Shown here piece by piece: positions 1-10,258 of a DNA stretch of 64,000 nucleotides. The stretch covers positions 36,001 through 100,000 of the forward strand of contig JAYEVF010000098.1 in the NCBI GenBank assembly GCA_036346355.1. Reading direction: 5' to 3'. Within the stretch, counting starts at the first letter, position 1. Every line of letters begins with the position of its first letter. The stretch is from Rhipidocladum racemiflorum (Eukaryota > Streptophyta > Magnoliopsida > Poales > Poaceae). The notes under the pieces are model-generated. The model made no database searches. It saw nothing but the letters and a program-made list of their open reading frames with translations, and was not told where the DNA came from. The translations under genes were made by a program, and so were the position numbers.

Positions 1-315
1 CTAAGTCGTAGTGTTGTTGGAGTTTCCGTGGATCCTCTACTTCGCTGCCCATTTGGATCGAGGGATTGGAGGTCGTCATTGTTAAAATGCGTGTGACCAA
101 ATGCGGGCGCTGCCGTTTGTGGCGCTCATCTTCGCGACTTTGAAGTCGGGCGTGTACCTCTACTTCAACCCACGTTTGTTTGCGGGAGCGTTATTCCCGC
201 TTTCGGTCTCTGGTGAGTCCATCTGAAACTGTTTGCATGCTTCTCCTAGATATGATCTTGGTGTTTGGTTGCATTCGTAGGAAAATTTTTTGTTTTCCAT
301 GCTTAGAACCCATCA
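1..315 (+). repeat. 3' part of the 5' LTR of the Angela-like Copia
   Basis: Bases 1-315 repeat at about 6740-7055 with small indels, including the shared start 'ctaagtcgtagtgttgttgg' and the shared end 'gcttagaacccatca'. The LTR ends in CA at 315, one base before the primer-binding site. The rest of this LTR lies left of the window. Confidence 0.93.
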
Positions 316-316
316 G

Positions 317-329
317 TGGTATCAGAGCC
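317..329 (+). other. Primer-binding site (initiator Met-tRNA)
   Basis: TGGTATCAGAGCC lies one base after the LTR end. It is complementary to the 3' end of plant initiator methionine tRNA, the usual minus-strand DNA primer for Copia and many Gypsy elements. Confidence 0.93.
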
Positions 330-1496
330 GTGTCTATGCGTAGATGTTATGTACGGTTAAAACACATATGGATGTGGGCGATGATGATCATGTTATTGCA
401 TACTTTCATGTTTTCTGGATCATGGTGGCATACTGGGATTTGAAGCGGTCCGGACTAACCTTACATGTCCTCGCACATGAGACTTGTTCCACGCTCGACA
501 TGCAACTTACTTTGCATAAGTGGCTTTGCGGGTGTCAGTTTCTCCTACTATAGTCATGATCTAATTTACAACAGTTTGCTAATAATGTTTTTATCACCGT
601 TGTGGTTCTTGTTCGTAGGTAAGAACGGTTCTTTCCTAGAAAGCCCAAAACCGCGTAAAATATGAAAAAAAAATAAATTAGAGGCGTCTAACTTGTTTTT
701 GCAGGGCATGTGATGTGATATGGTCATTGATACAAAGATTGTTGTATGAAATAAGATTTATTGTAAATTTAAACAACCGGCAGGAGCCATTTGGTTGTCT
801 TTTCTTTTATGGCCTGCGTGCTAAGTATATGTCCATGTGATATATTGTAATGGAGGAAGACAATCAAGATGGAAGCACCATGGACCTTGGTGCCACGCCG
901 GTGGAATGATGGAGATCATACCATGACGCACAAGATGGAGATCAAGTGCTAGAAGGACCATATCATATCACATTTTTCATGCATGTGATGTTAATCCTTT
1001 TTATGCATCTTATTTTGCTTGGATGTGATCGCGTCGTTAGCACTATAAGATGATCCCTTCAACTTAATATCAAGATAATAATGTGTTCTTCCATAGTATG
1101 CACCGTTAAGAAAGTTAAATGCGTTTGAAGCACCACGTGATGATCGGGTGTGATAGACTCTACGTTCGCATACAGCGGGTGTAAGCGGTTACACAAGCAA
1201 ATACTTTGGTTCTACTTGGCGAGCCTAGCATGTCTGAGACATGGCCTCGGAACACGAACCGAAAGGTAAAGCATGAGTCATATGGATGATATGATGAACA
1301 TATTGATGTTAAGCCTTTGAAACTATGCCGTCTCACGTGATGATCGGTTTCGGTATAGTGAATTTGGTTCGTGTAATCACTAAAGATGACTAGAGGGATG
1401 TTGTTTTTGAGTGGGAGTTCTCGTAGTAATTTTGAATTAAACTTGAACTTAATCTATTATGAACTTAGTCTAAGTAACTTTGCAAATATGTTGTAG
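330..1496 (+). other. Long untranslated leader of the Angela-like Copia
   Basis: About 1.2 kb between the primer site and the gag ATG, with no convincing reading frame. Long leaders are usual for BARE/Angela elements, where they carry packaging and dimerisation signals. I could not identify a specific signal. Confidence 0.75.
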
Positions 1497-2390
1497 ATGG
1501 CACCACCTACTTTCAATTTCAATCTGTTCATGGAGAAAGAGAAACTAGCCACCAACGGTAGCAACTTTACCAAGCTGGGCCCTTAACACGAGGATTCTCC
1601 TCATTTGCTCAAAGGAACTATGTGCTTGATCTTGCGCATTGGGTGCCCCGCCCGATGATGCCCCGAGGAGGACAAAAATGTTTTCTTGACTCGCAAGGAG
1701 GACCCACGATTTAGTTCAACTGCGGCATTTTGTATGGCCTTGAGCACGAGGCTGCAGCGTTTCGAGCACAGCAATGCTTTTGATACAATGGGAGAGTTGA
1801 AAATGATTTTCGACACCCATGCCATGATGAAAGTTATGAAGCTTGAGAAAAGTTCTTTAGCTGCATGATGGAGGAAAACTTGACTCCGTTAGTGAGCACG
1901 TACTCAAAATGTGCAGATGCGCCAGATAAACTCATAGCTTTGGGAATAATGATCTCCATTGAGCTAGGAATTCATCGTGTTCTCGATCTCTGCCACCAAG
2001 CTACAAGAGCTTTGTGATGAACTACAACATGCAGGGCATGAAGAAGTCTCTCCACGAGCTTACATCAATCTTTGCTTCTTTGAAGTAGAGATCAAGAAGG
2101 AACATCAAGTGTTAATGGTCCATAAGACCACCGGTTTCAAGAAGAATGGTAAGAAAGGCAAGGCTAAGGGTAACTTCAAGAAGAAGGGCAAGTGCTGTTG
2201 CATCGAGAAGAAGACCAAGGCTGGCCCTAAGTCGAGATCTTGAATGTTTTTTCTGCAAGGGCACTTTGAGCCTTTGGAAGCGCAAGCGCCCAAAATATCT
2301 GGTGATAAGAAGGGCGGGAATGTGAACAAAGGTATATATGATATACATGTTATTGATGTGTACCTTACTAGTACTCATGATGGCGCTACG
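1497..2390 (+). pseudogene. gag: Gag of the Angela-like Copia, frameshifted
   Basis: Gag is the capsid/nucleocapsid precursor of the virus-like particle. The ATG at 1497 starts MAPPTFNF, the typical N-terminus of BARE/Angela Gag. The frame breaks by about 1580 and fragments persist in several frames. A Lys/Gly-rich RNA-binding stretch near 2140-2230 (KKNGKKGKAKGNFKKKGK) precedes a damaged CCHC zinc knuckle (ECFFCKG, about 2240-2300) whose second half has lost its reading frame. Family resemblance is clear and the ends are approximate. Confidence 0.8.
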
Positions 2391-2691
2391 GGTATTTGAT
2401 ACCGGTTCGGTTGCTAACATATGTAACTCAAAGCAGGAGCTAAGGAGCGGCGACAACTAGCAAGGGATGAGGTGATGATGCGCGCGTCGGCAATGGATCA
2501 AAGGTTGATGTGATCGCCGTCGGGGCGCTACCTATCCAATTACCATCGAGGATTAGTTATGAACCTAAATAATTGTTATTTGGTGCTGCGTTGAGCATGA
2601 ACATCATATCTGGATCTTGTTTAATGCGAGGCGGTTATTCATTCAAAGTCTGAGAACAATGGTTGTTCAATTTATATGAATAATATCTTTT
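2391..2691 (+). pseudogene. pol: Copia aspartic protease remnant (Angela-like)
   Basis: The catalytic signature FDTGSVANICN can be read near 2396-2430, immediately after a TGA in the same frame. Aspartate of the D-T/S-G motif is kept. The protease matures the Gag-Pol polyprotein. Downstream text resembling 'NIISGSCLMRGGYSF' near 2600-2650 is typical of the segment linking protease to integrase. Frameshifts and stops break the domain. Confidence 0.72.
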
Positions 2692-3640
2692 ATGGTCATG
2701 CACGAGAAGAATGGTTTATTTATTTTGAATCTTGATAATAATAGTACACATGTTCATAATGTGAATGCCAAAAGAATTAAGTTGAATGATGATATTGCTG
2801 CATATATGTGGCATTGCCGCTTATGTCATATTGGTGTTAAGCATGAAGAAGCTCCATTACGATGGACTACTAGAATCACTTGATTATGAATCATTTGAGA
2901 CATGTGAACCATGCCTCATGGGCAAGATGACTAGAACCCGTTTTCTAGTACAACGGAGGCGAACCGACTTATTGGAAATCATACATACCGATGTGTGTGG
3001 TCAATGAATGTGTCGGTAGCGTGGTGGATATCGTTACTTCGTTACTTTCACGGATGATTTGAGTAGATATGGATATATTTACTTAATGAAACACAAGTCT
3101 GAAACATTTGAAAAGTTCAAAGAATTTGAGTGAAGTAGAAAATCATCGTAATAGAAAGATCAAATTTCTACGATCCGATCGTGGAGGAGAGTATCTTAGT
3201 TCTGAGTTTGGCACACACGTGAGACAATGTGGAATAGTTTCATAACTCACTCCTGTGGAACACCACAGCGTAATGGTGTATCCGGCGTCGTAATCGTACT
3301 TTATTGGATATGGTTCGATCTATGATGTCCCTTACTGATTTGCCACTATCATTTTGGGGTCATGCACTAGAAACAAGCGCATTCACTTTAAATAGGGCAC
3401 CATCTAAATCCGTTAAAAGCGACACCGTATGAATTATGGTTTGGCAACAAACCTAAGATGTCATTTCTAAAAGTATGGGGATGCGATGTTTATGTGAAGA
3501 AACTTCAAACTGATAAACTCTAACCCAAAGCGGAAAAATGCATCTTAATATGAAACCCTAAAGAAACAATTGGGTACACCTTCTATCACGAGATCCGAGG
3601 GCAAGGTTTTCGTTGCCTAGTTTGGATCCTTTTTGGAGAT
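2692..3640 (+). pseudogene. pol: Copia integrase remnant (zinc-binding and core domains)
   Basis: Integrase inserts the DNA copy into the genome. The HHCC zinc-binding part is split over two frames: WHCRLCHIGVKH at about 2808-2845, then CEPCLMGKMTRTRF at about 2905-2945. Core-domain text follows: the HTDVCG aspartate region near 2980-3000, an 'LRSDRGGEY'-like segment at 3170-3195, and a degenerate 'TPQRNGV' segment near 3245-3290. Several single-base indels break it. Integrase preceding RT is diagnostic of Copia. Confidence 0.8.
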
Positions 3641-3916
3641 AGTGTTTCTATCGAATGGTGTGAGTATTTGGAAGGTAGAACTCAACGAGGTTTTTGAACC
3701 TTCTCTTCATAGAATGGCAAGTGCGATGGCCTGGAAGTTGTTTCGAGTTGACTTCACCGGATGAAGAGAGAACTAATGATGAGGATCATGAAACTCAGAA
3801 AGATAACACTACCACACCTCGCAAGTCAACAAGAGCGCGTAATGCTTCTGATTTTATGTTTCTACTATGAATGTCATGGTAATTGAGAATGATGACCTGC
3901 GGCGTATGATGAAGCG

Positions 3917-4748
3917 ATGATGAGCCCAGATTCCGACAAATGGCTAGAAGCCATGAAATCGAAAATGGGATCCATGTATGAAAACCAAGTATGGACTTTG
4001 GTGGACCTACCCAATGACCGTAAGGCCGTTGAGAACAAATGGATTTTCAAAAAAGAAAATGAAGCTGATGGTAATGTGACCGTCTATAAAGCTCGACTTA
4101 TCGCAAAGGGTTTTCGACAAATTCAAGGAGTTGACTACGATGAGACTTTCTCACTCGTAAGCGATGCTAAAGTCTGTTAGGATTATGTTAGCAATTGCTG
4201 CATTTTTCGATTATGAAATCTGGCAGATGGATGTAAAAACCGCGTTCCTTAATGGAAACATTGAGGAAGAGTTGTATATGATACAACCCAAAGGTTTTGT
4301 TGATCCTAAGGATGCTGATAAGGTATGCAAACTTCAGCGATCCATTTATGGACTGAAGCAAGCATCACGAAGTTGGAATCTCCGTTTTGATGAGGTAATC
4401 AAAGGTTTTGGATTTGTCCAAACTTACGGAGAAGCTTGTATTTACAAGAAAGTGAGTGGGAGCTCTATAGCATTTAGGATATTATATGTGGATGACATAT
4501 TGTTGATTGGAAATGATATAGAACTTTTGAAAAGCGTAAAAGATTACTTAAACAGTAAGTTTTCAATGAAGGACCTTGGTGAAGCGGCGTATATTTTAGG
4601 CATCAAAATCTATAGAGATAGATCGATACACTTGATTGGGTTATCGCAAAGTACATACCTTGACAAGATTCTAAAGAAGTTTAGAATGGACGAAAGTAAG
4701 AAAGGGTTCTTACCTATGTTGCAAGGCAAGACGTTGAGTAAGACTTAG
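3917..4748 (+). pseudogene. pol: Copia reverse transcriptase, one frameshift
   Basis: RT copies element RNA into DNA. Two overlapping frames cover the domain. The first (3917-4180) has SDKWLEAMKSKM, ENKWIFKKE and YKARLIAKGF; the second (4164-4748) has WQMDVKTAFLNGN with the first catalytic aspartate near 4230, IYGLKQASRSW, and the YVDD active site at 4485-4496. The two frames overlap around 4164-4180, implying a small indel there. All catalytic aspartates are visible. Confidence 0.92.
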
Positions 4749-5460
4749 AGTCCAGCTATAGCAGAAGATAGAGAAGTAATGAATAAGATTCCATATGCTT
4801 CAGCCATAGGCTCTATCATGTATGCTATGTTGTGTACAAGACCGGATGTGGCACATGCTATTAGTTTGACTAAGCGGTACCAATCTGATCCAGGTTTGGA
4901 ACAACTGGACAGCGGTCAAGAATATCTTTAAGTACTTAAGAAGAACTAAGGATATGTTTCTCATATATGGTGGTGAAGAAGAGCTCGTCGCCAAAGGTTA
5001 CGTCGGCGCTAGTTTCGACAACGATCAGGATGACTCTAAGTCACAAACCGGGTATATTTTTGAAATGAATGGAGGAAGCGTGAGCTGGAGGAGTTCCAAG
5101 CAATCTGTGGTGGCGGGATCTTCAACAGAGGCGGAATATGTTGCTTTGCTTGAAGCGTATGAGGAAGCGATTTGGATGAAGATGTTCATATCCGAACTGG
5201 GTGTGGTTCCGAAAAGTGCGTTGGACCCAATGGTTATCTATTGTGACAACAATGGTGCCATAGCCAATGCTAAAGAACCAAGATCACACAAGAATTCCAA
5301 GCATATTAAGCGCCGGTTTCACTCCATCCGTGAACATGTCAAGGATGGCGATGTAAAGATTTGCAAAGTGCACACGGATCTGAATGTGGCCAGGCCAGCG
5401 TTGACTAAAGCTCTCCCAAGGGCAAAACATGATCGACACGAGGAACTCAATGGGTGTTAG
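4749..5460 (+). pseudogene. pol: Copia RNase H, frameshifted at its start
   Basis: RNase H removes the RNA strand during reverse transcription. The connecting segment (YASAIGSIMYAML, CTRPDVAHA) reads at about 4790-4865, then stops near 4930. The rest is open from 4954 to 5460: SKSQTGYIF, SWRSSKQSVVAGSSTEAEY, IYCDNNGAIANAKEP and SKHIKRRFHSIREHV. The stop at 5458-5460 lies about 40 bases before the purine tract, the expected spacing. Confidence 0.9.
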
Positions 5461-5494
5461 ATTCATCACAATGTAATCTAAATTATTGACTCTA

Positions 5495-5510
5495 GTGCAA
5501 GTGGGAGGCG
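5495..5510 (+). other. Polypurine tract of the Angela-like Copia
   Basis: The stretch 'gtgcaagtgggagg' just before the 3' LTR is the plus-strand primer site. Its last bases and the first LTR bases appear mutated (gcgaagg where TGTTGG is expected), so the exact boundary is uncertain by a few bases. Confidence 0.7.
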
Positions 5511-6504
5511 AAGGAATATGCCGAGACGCTATAATAAATTGTTTATTATCTTATTCCATGTTTATAATAGATGTTTATTTCTCATGCTAAAATTGTATTA
5601 ACCGGAAATGTTGATACATGTGTGTTTAATAAACAAAAAGGTTCCTAGTAAAGCCTCTCTTTTAAACTAGCTCGTTGATTAACTGATGATCAAGGTTTCC
5701 TGATCATGAACATTGGATGTTGTTAATAACGGGTCACATTATTAGAAGAATGATGTGATGAACACACACCCAAGTTGGTATAGCAAATTCGATCAAGTCA
5801 TTAAAGTTTGTTGCTGTACTGAACATATACAAAATAGCTCTTTTCCTTAGACCATGAGATGATGTCAATCACTAACTCCGGAAGAGTACTTTGATGACAT
5901 CAAACGTCACTCCGTAACACGGTGACTATAAAGATGGATTTGGGTACTATGAAAGTATTAGTTGAGGCTCATGCATCAAGAGTGGGATTTGTCCATCCGG
6001 ATGATGGAGAGATATACTCTGGGCCCTCTCGGTGATATCACATTGACATCGCTTGCAAGGGCGTGACTAGGTCACAAGAATGTCATATCACGGAACGAGT
6101 AAAGAGTACTTGTCGATGTAACGGATCGAACTAGGTATAGTTGATACCAATGATCGGATCCCGGAAGTAATATATCATGAGACAAAAGCAATTGGTTATG
6201 TTGTTTTGGTTCACCACGATCACTAGTTCATCATTGAGTAAGTGGGAGTCATTATGGATCTCGAGATCCATGATGATTATTGATCGAGAGGTGTCTTGAT
6301 CATGTCCATTTTATTCACGAACCGTAGGGTGACACACTTAAGGTTCATCGGCGCTTTGAGTGGATACGAACAGGAGAAAAGTTTGGACAAGCAGGAATAG
6401 TTTCGGGATATCGGAATAGTTCAAGGTGGTATGTGTTAATTTTGTTAATTAAAAGAATTAACAAATATTAAAATAACATAAATAAAATTGTTTATTTATT
6501 TAAT

Positions 6505-6595
6505 GGAGAGTCCATTCACATGGAGAGAATGGGAGTCCATTCACATGGAGAGAATGGAGAGTCCATTCACATGGAGAGAGTGGAGAGTCCACTCA
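6505..6595 (+). repeat. 26-bp tandem repeat upstream of the LTR TATA box
   Basis: Three units of about 25-26 bp with core 'gagtccattcacatggagag', plus a partial fourth ending in 'gagtccactcact'. They stop five bases before the TATAAAAGG box at 6600, the usual place of LTR enhancer repeats. Confidence 0.9.
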
Positions 6596-6599
6596 CTCC

Positions 6600-6608
6600 T
6601 ATAAAAGG
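6600..6608 (+). promoter_or_regulatory. TATA box of the Angela-like LTR promoter
   Basis: TATAAAAGG in the 3' LTR, followed by 'agggtggagctcctctctc'. Transcription would start about 30 bases downstream. The 5' LTR copy of this site is outside the window. Confidence 0.75.
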
Positions 6609-7060
6609 AGGGTGGAGCTCCTCTCTCATGGACTAATCTCCATAACCCTTTGGTTGGTCCTTTCTCCCTCCTCCTGCTGTTCCACCTTTCAAGCGGTAGC
6701 TTAAGCGGCCTTGCTGAAATAGTTTCTCCACCACCACCACTAAGTCGTAGTGTTGTTGGAGTTTCCAGTGGATCCTTTAATTCAGCTGCCCATTGGATCG
6801 AGGGATTGGAGGTCGTCGTTGTTTCGTCGTGTGACCAAATGCGGAGACTGCCGTTTGTGGCGCTCATCTTCGCAACTTTGAAGTCGGGCGTGTACCTCTA
6901 CTTCAAGCATGTTTGTTTGCGGGAACGTTATTCCCGCTTTCGGTCTACGAGGTTGAGTCCTTCTGAAACCGTTTGCATGCATCTCCTAGATATGATCTTG
7001 GTGTTTGGTTGCATTCGTAGGAAAAAATTTTGTTTTCCATGCTTAGAACCCATCAGTATG

Positions 7061-7390
7061 GCAGTGTAATAAGAGGGGTACACTGATGTAAGTCCCCCGG
7101 GCGCCCTAGCCAGCCCAAGTATAAAAGGGAGCCGGGGTGCATGGGGAAAGGGGGGAAGATCTTTTCGGTTGAATGATTTTAGCCTCCGCCAAGAACACAA
7201 GCAAGAACACCCAGACAGGACTAGGGCTATTACTCTCAGGAGGGCCCGAACCTGGATAAACCTCAGCTTCTCTTTGCAAGCTTCGCTGCCGATCCTTTTC
7301 CTCCATCTCTCGAGCGATCTCCACGAAAGCCCCCCGTTTGAACTTCATATATACCCGATTCGGATGTGTCTGTTAGCTTTTACGCCGACA
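7061..7390 (+). repeat. Fragment of a Gypsy (Tat-like) LTR: promoter, R and U5
   Basis: A TATA box (TATAAAAGG, 7120-7128) is followed by text typical of Tat-clade Gypsy leaders ('aacacaagcaagaac', 'cgaacctggataaacctc') and an end in GCCGACA at 7390. Gypsy A protease sequence starts directly after it, so this LTR appears to have inserted into Gypsy A (presumed right duplication CCACT, 7391-7395) and then been split by the Angela-like Copia. Its left part is not in the window. The clade call rests on recognition of the leader style. Confidence 0.6.
7120..7128 (+). promoter_or_regulatory. TATA box of the Tat-like LTR fragment
   Basis: TATAAAAGG embedded in 'cccaagtataaaagggagcc'. It is the only promoter-like motif in this fragment. 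Confidence 0.6.
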
Positions 7391-7864
7391 CCACTTTTCT
7401 CCCACAAGGGCTCTCAACTGTTATGACTCTTCGTCCACAGTCTAACACGGCCTTGTGCCTGGATAACCAATCCATTCCCAAGATAACATCTAGGGTCTGA
7501 GTTTCCAATACTATTAAATTTGCTAGGAACTCTGTTCCATCTATATGTATCCTTACCCCAGAACATCCTACATTAGATCGCAGTTCTTATCCCGGGGATT
7601 TGACTAATAGTACATGCCTAAGGTTCACCATTTTCAACCCATTGTTCACAGCAAAAATCCAGGAAATAGACGAATGCGAAGCTCCAGGATCAAACAAAAC
7701 TGTTGCAGGTATTGAGTTAACCAGTAACTTACCCAGTACGACATCCGTAGCATTCTGTAGTGCATCCGCAGTGACATGGTTGACAAGGCCTCTCACCACA
7801 GTCTGAGATGCGGTTCCTAATGGTGCGGTTCCACGGCCTGCTCCTAGTGCGGTATCTGGCTGAA
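7391..7864 (-). pseudogene. pol: Gypsy A aspartic protease
   Basis: On the minus strand, VVLGKLLVNSIPATVLFDPG leads into GASHSSIS (about 7650-7735), the retropepsin segment with the D-x-G-A-S motif. Proline replaces the usual serine or threonine after the catalytic aspartate, which probably inactivates it. Upstream lies VRGLVNHVTADALQ. Downstream text matches the protease-to-RT linker of Gypsy D ('acaagggctctcaa') but with stops. The solo LTR at 7870 separates the protease from gag. Confidence 0.82.
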
Positions 7865-8500
7865 GTCATCAGAACACCCGGCATTTAATATGCCTGAATG
7901 CTACCAAACATAAGCTAAACAACATCTAAATACCACATTTAACATAAAATTCCAGCAAAGGTGCATAGGCTAAAAACCGAGATTTCGGCAGCATCTCCTT
8001 TGTTTTAACATGAATTAACACAATATCAATATCATGGCAAGATATGTCATAGCACCACGACAACTAAAACATCAACATAAATGGATATATCATCAAATTA
8101 CGCCAATAAAAGCATGCTCAACCACTTCATAAGCTATAACCAAGCAAATAAGGAATCACAAGCATGCTAAATTAAACCCTACATTAAGCTTATGGCACAA
8201 CTCTTAATATCATGTCTCCAAGTGATTAATTATGGACTATGATGGTGGAGCTACGTGTAGAAGTGTAGCTAGACCCCTTTTTCCCGCATGCCGATCTCAA
8301 AGTACCTAAAAACAACATAAAACACAAGTGTGAGTTCGAAAACTCAGCAAGCATATTGTAATGGACAACAAGATCATTACAAGACAATAATACCTTACAT
8401 CACATATAACATCTCATACTTGAGCACATAACAACATCATCATCATTAAATATGTATTGCAATGCAATGCAATGTTATGCTCATATCTCCTTGGAAACTC

Positions 8501-8607
8501 ATACCGGTATGGTTGAGTACACACCCGTCGGTGTGCACCCTCTCCCCCCTTCCATCCCGAAGATGGAGGGTGCCTACTCCTCGCTTCCATTCACCACGTG
8601 AATGGAA
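8501..8607. other. Cluster of four palindromes or hairpins in the LARD-like LTR
   Basis: Self-complementary ATACCGGTAT (8501-8510); ACACC/GGTGT (8521-8534); a nested stem GCACCCTC/GAGGGTGC enclosing CCATC/GATGG (8535-8573); and a 10-bp stem TTCCATTCAC/GTGAATGGAA with a 3-base loop (8585-8607). The block recurs near 45960, 52535, 58030 and 59290. Confidence 0.85.
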
Positions 8608-8638
8608 TCACGATGTAGGTCTTACTCAATGGCGTTCC

Positions 8639-8700
8639 GGACTAGTCATAACTTTCTCACCGGCCTTTCCTGGATTAGTTAATGACTTTCTCACCGCCCT
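8639..8700. repeat. Two-copy tandem 'TAGTCATAACTTTCTCACCG' motif
   Basis: A unit of about 31-33 bp is repeated with changes: 'ggactagtcata...ctcaccgg' then 'ggattagttaatgact...ctcaccg'. Related text occurs in the other LTRs of this family and once in each internal region (about 48768 and 62228). Confidence 0.75.
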
Positions 8701-9123
8701 CGCCCCATCTCATGTCATGCATGCAACTATGCCAATTATCATATTTCACATGTACATAAACATATGGCATCTCATCATGACAAATATTACACATGGCATC
8801 GAATCATGTTAAGTATAGACACATAGCATCATGTCATGATAATCATACTCAATATATCATTGAAAAACAGCAAGCAAGGCAAGTGATCATAGCAAGTATT
8901 CAATCTTTCATCCAATATCAACAAGCAACCTACAATCCGCTATACATTACAACACACTTGCCTCAACCGCAGGCGACGGATTTGTGGGAAGTCGAGGGCA
9001 CTCCCGATGTCACACCACCTGCACATAGGCATCACACACTCACAATCATACCCACAAAACAGTACGCAAGACCCCATCTAACCCGACATTGCCCACTACT
9101 CGCAAAACCTAAAAACAGAGGTT

Positions 9124-9140
9124 CTGTCCCGACGGGACAG
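9124..9140. other. Conserved 7-bp stem-loop in the LARD-like LTR
   Basis: CTGTCCC-GAC-GGGACAG, a perfect 7-bp stem with a 3-base loop. The same stem with other loops lies at 46562-46578, 53134-53150, 58595-58611 and 59912-59928. Confidence 0.9.
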
Positions 9141-9653
9141 CAGCCTTGCAAAAAGCATAACTTGAGTTCTGGGACTCCGAATCAATTAAACGAGTACATC
9201 CTCGCGTAGCTTAGGAAATTTCCCAACTTTCTCTAGGTATATGGAAAGACTGATTCGGAATCTAAAGTCGTCTAATCTACAGATTACCGAGATCTATTCC
9301 AATCGCGTCACAGATTTTAATACGCTCGGTAAAACAGTCATAACTTTCAAACGGCTGGGAGTAATTTAACGTTCTTTATATGCACGGAAAGATAATAAAA
9401 TTATCTACAACTTCTTAAAAGTCAGTACAGTCAGATTCGAAATCTAAATTGGCGAAAACAGGAACCCTAGGTCGACTGCTCATGCTGTCCCAAAACAGAA
9501 ACGTGGCAACGTCTAGATCTAACCCAAATTACTCCAATCCAGCACCACCAATTGATCTAAAAACTTGATAATCACCCTAAGAACAGTACCTAGATCAATT
9601 CCAAGGATCCCCATGATCATGCCTTTGCCCGACGAACGAAAACTCCAATCGAT

Positions 9654-9702
9654 CTCCTCGCTCCTCGCTCCTCGCTCCTCGCTCCTCGCTCCTCGCTCCT
9701 CG
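9654..9702. repeat. CTCCTCG minisatellite, 7 units
   Basis: Seven exact 7-bp units inside the solo LTR. The homologous LTR at 58653-61044 has nine units, two with a T change (60441-60503). The subfamily at 45258 and 51834 lacks the array. Confidence 0.95.
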
Positions 9703-10258
9703 GATGGATCCATGAGGATGCAGGGGTGGGGAGGCCACCCTAGGGCAGCAAGGGGGTGGAGGAGAGGTGGTGTGCAATAGGGAGCAATGGGGAGCAATGG
9801 GGGAGGTGGAGGCGCAAGGAAGGGAGAGGGGAAGGTGGGGGTGGCGGCTAGGGCTTGGAGGGAGAGGTGGGGGCGCCCAAGGGCAGGGGGAGCACGCCCA
9901 AAAGGCTGGTGGGGAGCCCTTTTACCAGCCCCCACACCCAATCCTAGTCCGTTATGGAGACCTACTCCATCCCACCAAAGCCCACCAAGGCCCAAACTCC
10001 CCCGGGAAGGCCCAAAACCCGTAAGCGGCCGGAAGCAGCCCGGAAAAGCTATTAACCTCCATATCCTATAGTTTTAACCTTAATTCCACATCTCATAATG
10101 TTATTAACCTTATCATGCACGTTAAATAAGGTTACGACACTCCGTGGTGTCACAACACTTCAAAAGGCCCAAAAACGCGAGTAAACCTCAAGCCGAAAGG
10201 TTTTATTCTCTAATTTCACCTTCTATAACGTCACACCAAACCGTAGTGTCACAGTCAC

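Larger units (their letters stand above)
1..7055 (+). mobile_element. Angela/BARE-like Ty1/Copia retrotransposon, 5' end cut by window edge
   Basis: Order seen: end of the 5' LTR, tRNA-iMet primer site, long leader, degenerate gag, protease, integrase, RT, RNase H, purine tract, 3' LTR. This is the Copia order, with integrase before RT. The 3' LTR reads like Triticeae Angela LTRs (an 'attgtattaaccggaaa' block, a 'gctcgttgat' block), which I recognise from memory. Every domain has frameshifts or stops, so the element is dead as a protein source. It lies inside a Tat-like LTR fragment that resumes at about 7061. The left target duplication is outside the window; GTATG (7056-7060) is the presumed right one. 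Confidence 0.9.
5509..7055 (+). repeat. 3' LTR of the Angela-like Copia
   Basis: About 1.55 kb. It starts around 'gaatatgcc' after the purine tract and ends in CCCATCA at 7055, matching the end of the 5' LTR at 315. The canonical 5'-TG is lost. A TATA box lies at 6600-6608, with a 26-bp tandem repeat block directly upstream. The U5 part from 6740 onward repeats window positions 1-315. Confidence 0.9.
7870..10253 (-). repeat. Solo LTR of the coding-poor (LARD-like) family inside Gypsy A
   Basis: This 2,384-bp unit matches the LTRs at 57426 and 58653 end to end, from 'aacacccggcatttaatatgc' to 'gtagtgtcaca'. The flanks are GTCAT (7865-7869) and GTCAC (10254-10258), a five-base target duplication with one change. 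No internal region or second LTR follows, so it is a solo LTR left by LTR-LTR recombination. The first bases are mutated (CAG instead of TGT). Gypsy A gag and protease resume on either side. Confidence 0.9.

Noticed and set aside
317..329. Possible tRNA gene fragments at the TGGTATCAGAGC sites
   Set aside because: Only the 3'-end complement of tRNA-iMet is present, next to LTRs; these are primer-binding sites.
9519..10071. Overlapping open frames of 85-158 codons on both strands
   Set aside because: They arise from the CTCCTCG minisatellite and GC-rich LTR text, are low-complexity, and lie wholly within an LTR.
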